Source: ZLKRG08 sp046048895 (GTDB lineage: Bacteria > Actinomycetota > Actinomycetes > Nanopelagicales > Nanopelagicaceae). Taken from it: a stretch of 31,192 bases of DNA. A model generated the notes under the pieces. It ran no database searches and had not been told where the DNA came from. It was given only the letters and a program-made list of their open reading frames with translations. The stretch spans positions 1 to 31,192 of the forward strand of contig JBJOFF010000012.1 of NCBI GenBank assembly GCA_046048895.1. The letters are read 5' to 3'. Below, in pieces: positions 29,893-31,192 of the stretch (position 1 is its first letter; each line of letters begins with the position of its first letter). A program made the translations under genes and the position numbers.

Positions 29893-31192
29893 AATTCGGC
29901 TAAACCTTTTTGAGCCTCAGTCAACCATGAGCGACGCGCTTCGGCAGCAGCTTTTGCCTCTGCAGCCTTCTTCGCATTGCCAGCCGCGCTAGCTTTAGTT
30001 GCCGCTTCTTCGTAAGCGGCAATCGCTTTAGTTAATTGTTCTACTACATCATTTGCACGAGCTTTTGCAGCTGGATCGCTACGACGCCACTTCTCAGCTT
30101 CAGCTTCTTTGATCGCATCAGAAACTTTATCAACGCGAGCATCAAGAGCGGCGCGCTTAGTGCGATCTGTAAGGCCGATTTTGCTCCATTCGCCCATAAG
30201 TTCGCGAAACTCTTTGCGCGCTTTATCTAAATCAGTAATAGGAAGAATTGCTTCGATCTTAGGCAATAACGCTTCGCGCTTCGCTAAGTTTTCGACCATA
30301 GTGCCTTCGCGCTTCTCTAAATCTGCATTCTTCGCTGCAAAGAATGCGTCTTGCGCACTCTTAAAGCGAGCCCAAAGTTTTGCATCATCAGAAGCTCTAC
30401 CACGACCAGCTGCTTTCCATTGATCCATCAAAGCTTTAAATGCACGAGCGGTAGCAACCCAATCGGTGGAGTTAACAAGTGACTCCGCCTTCTCAACTAA
30501 TTCCTTCTTCGTCGAGGAGACGTTCTTCTGCTGTGCATCTAAGGATGCAAAATGGGTACGGCGGCGCTTATCAAATTTATTGCGAGCAGAGGAGAAGCGC
30601 TTCCAGAGATCGGTATCTGCCTTCTTGTCTAAGCGAGGCGCAGCCTTCCATTGATCGAGTAGCTCTTTTAGACGCTCGCCAGTTGCCTTCCAGCTTTCAG
30701 AATCTGCAAGCGATTCCGCCTCTACGACTATATTCTCTTTCTGGATTAGTGCATCAGCACGACGCGCTTCGCGTTCAGCCTTCTCAAGCGCTTTCTTTGC
30801 TTCGTAATTAGCGCGATTGCCTTCAATAATCTCAGGGAGCTGATTTAGAGATGCATGTAGCGCTTCGAGATCGCCAACCACATTGCTATCAATGATCTGT
30901 TGACGCAATTTGTTGACTGCTTCATGTGCATCAGTAGGCACCATTGCATTGCTGCGAATACGGGCACCGAGAATCGCAACTTCAGAAGCTAACGCTTCGA
31001 ATTTACGTACGAAATATTGGAGCGCTTCTTCAGCGCTCTTACCTGGATATGAACCGACTGCCTTATCTCCGTAAGGTGTTCTGACATAAACCGTTCCATC
31101 ATCTGCAACATAACCAAATTTCGCAGGATCTCCGATTAGCGCAGTAGCAGCGGATGGTGTGATGTGTGATGCGACTTCTGATGGTTTTTCGG
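29886..31192 (-). CDS. DUF349 domain protein (partial, N-terminus beyond window)
   Basis: The frame is open from the right edge to the stop at 29886, giving at least 435 residues. The visible N-terminal part has a short domain with PAKFGYVADDGTVYV and SYPGKSAEEALQYFVRKFEAL, found in actinobacterial members. Then come long charged helices with repeated W-K-A-[AT]-[GPR] patterns (DQWKAAPRLDKKADTDLW, DQWKAAGRGRASDDAKLW, GEWSKIGLTDRTKRAALD), which are three DUF349 repeats, and an Ala/Lys/Glu-rich coiled-coil tail. Function is not established; coiled-coil DUF349 proteins have been tied to replication stress or chromatin-like roles. ATG 30944 is internal and not the start. Confidence 0.88.
   Translation of the reverse strand, partial: EKPSEVASHITPSAATALIGDPAKFGYVADDGTVYVRTPYGDKAVGSYPGKSAEEALQYFVRKFEALASEVAILGARIRSNAMVPTDAHEAVNKLRQQIIDSNVVGDLEALHASLNQLPEIIEGNRANYEAKKALEKAEREARRADALIQKENIVVEAESLADSESWKATGERLKELLDQWKAAPRLDKKADTDLWKRFSSARNKFDKRRRTHFASLDAQQKNVSSTKKELVEKAESLVNSTDWVATARAFKALMDQWKAAGRGRASDDAKLWARFKSAQDAFFAAKNADLEKREGTMVENLAKREALLPKIEAILPITDLDKARKEFRELMGEWSKIGLTDRTKRAALDARVDKVSDAIKEAEAEKWRRSDPAAKARANDVVEQLTKAIAAYEEAATKASAAGNAKKAAEAKAAAEARRSWLTEAQKGLAEFN

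Noticed and set aside
1..31192. CRISPR arrays, insertion sequences, prophage genes or defence systems
   Set aside because: No direct repeat series, transposase or phage protein is visible; all genes fit the chromosomal core.

Overview
This window reads as chromosomal core of an actinobacterium with a compact, AT-leaning genome. The gene order thrS, HIT/Ap4A phosphorylase, pgsA, acyltransferase, pimA, then pdxS-pdxT, yebC, ruvC-ruvA-ruvB, secD-secF, relA is a well-known actinobacterial backbone, and DUF3046, the DEDDh/GIY-YIG exonuclease and the phosphatidylinositol mannoside genes are actinobacterial markers. The moderate GC content, very short intergenic gaps and many 1-8 nt overlaps suggest a streamlined planktonic lineage such as the freshwater acI group (Nanopelagicales). 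That placement is inference. No phage, IS element, rRNA or CRISPR array is visible, and no stretch over 300 bases lacks a gene.

Layout. 1-2470: a divergent pair (exonuclease-GIY-YIG nuclease, partial; alpha/beta hydrolase) facing a DUF3046-LysE pair. 2545-7884: six rightward genes in close succession (small membrane protein, MOSC protein, YqhA-type membrane protein, MFS transporter, acyltransferase-3/SGNH protein, secreted Ig-like protein). 7890-11694, leftward: DrrAB-like ABC exporter, nitroreductase, GNAT acetyltransferase, tRNA-Val, a cupin phosphomannose isomerase-like gene, tRNA-Cys and tRNA-Gly. 11759-13452: pabB-pabC for the p-aminobenzoate branch of folate synthesis. 13466-15991: thrS and the HIT phosphorylase. 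15974-16558, leftward: a small protein that looks like a degenerate G domain of the actinobacterial EF-G-like factor. 16582-20595: pgsA, PatA-like acyltransferase and pimA (phosphatidylinositol and PIM synthesis), then a LemA-like membrane protein and a DUF3048 lipoprotein. 20606-22069: PLP synthase pdxST. 22120-25069: yebC and ruvCAB. 25132-29880: secD, secF and relA, with no yajC before secD and no apt before relA. 29886-31192, leftward: a DUF349 protein cut by the window edge.

Two things stand out. First, most transcription units appear to begin leaderlessly: a TANNNT -10 element lies exactly 6 or 7 nt before the start codon at eleven gene heads, while several genes inside units carry a Shine-Dalgarno sequence or start by stop-start overlap. 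At two divergent gene pairs the opposing -10 elements share the same TA step, giving minimal bidirectional leaderless promoters. Second, the leftward gene at 15974-16558 looks like an EF-G-type GTPase domain that has lost its P-loop lysine, the switch regions, the NKxD motif and all later domains. It is still an intact frame with its own promoter, which suggests a retained pseudo-GTPase.
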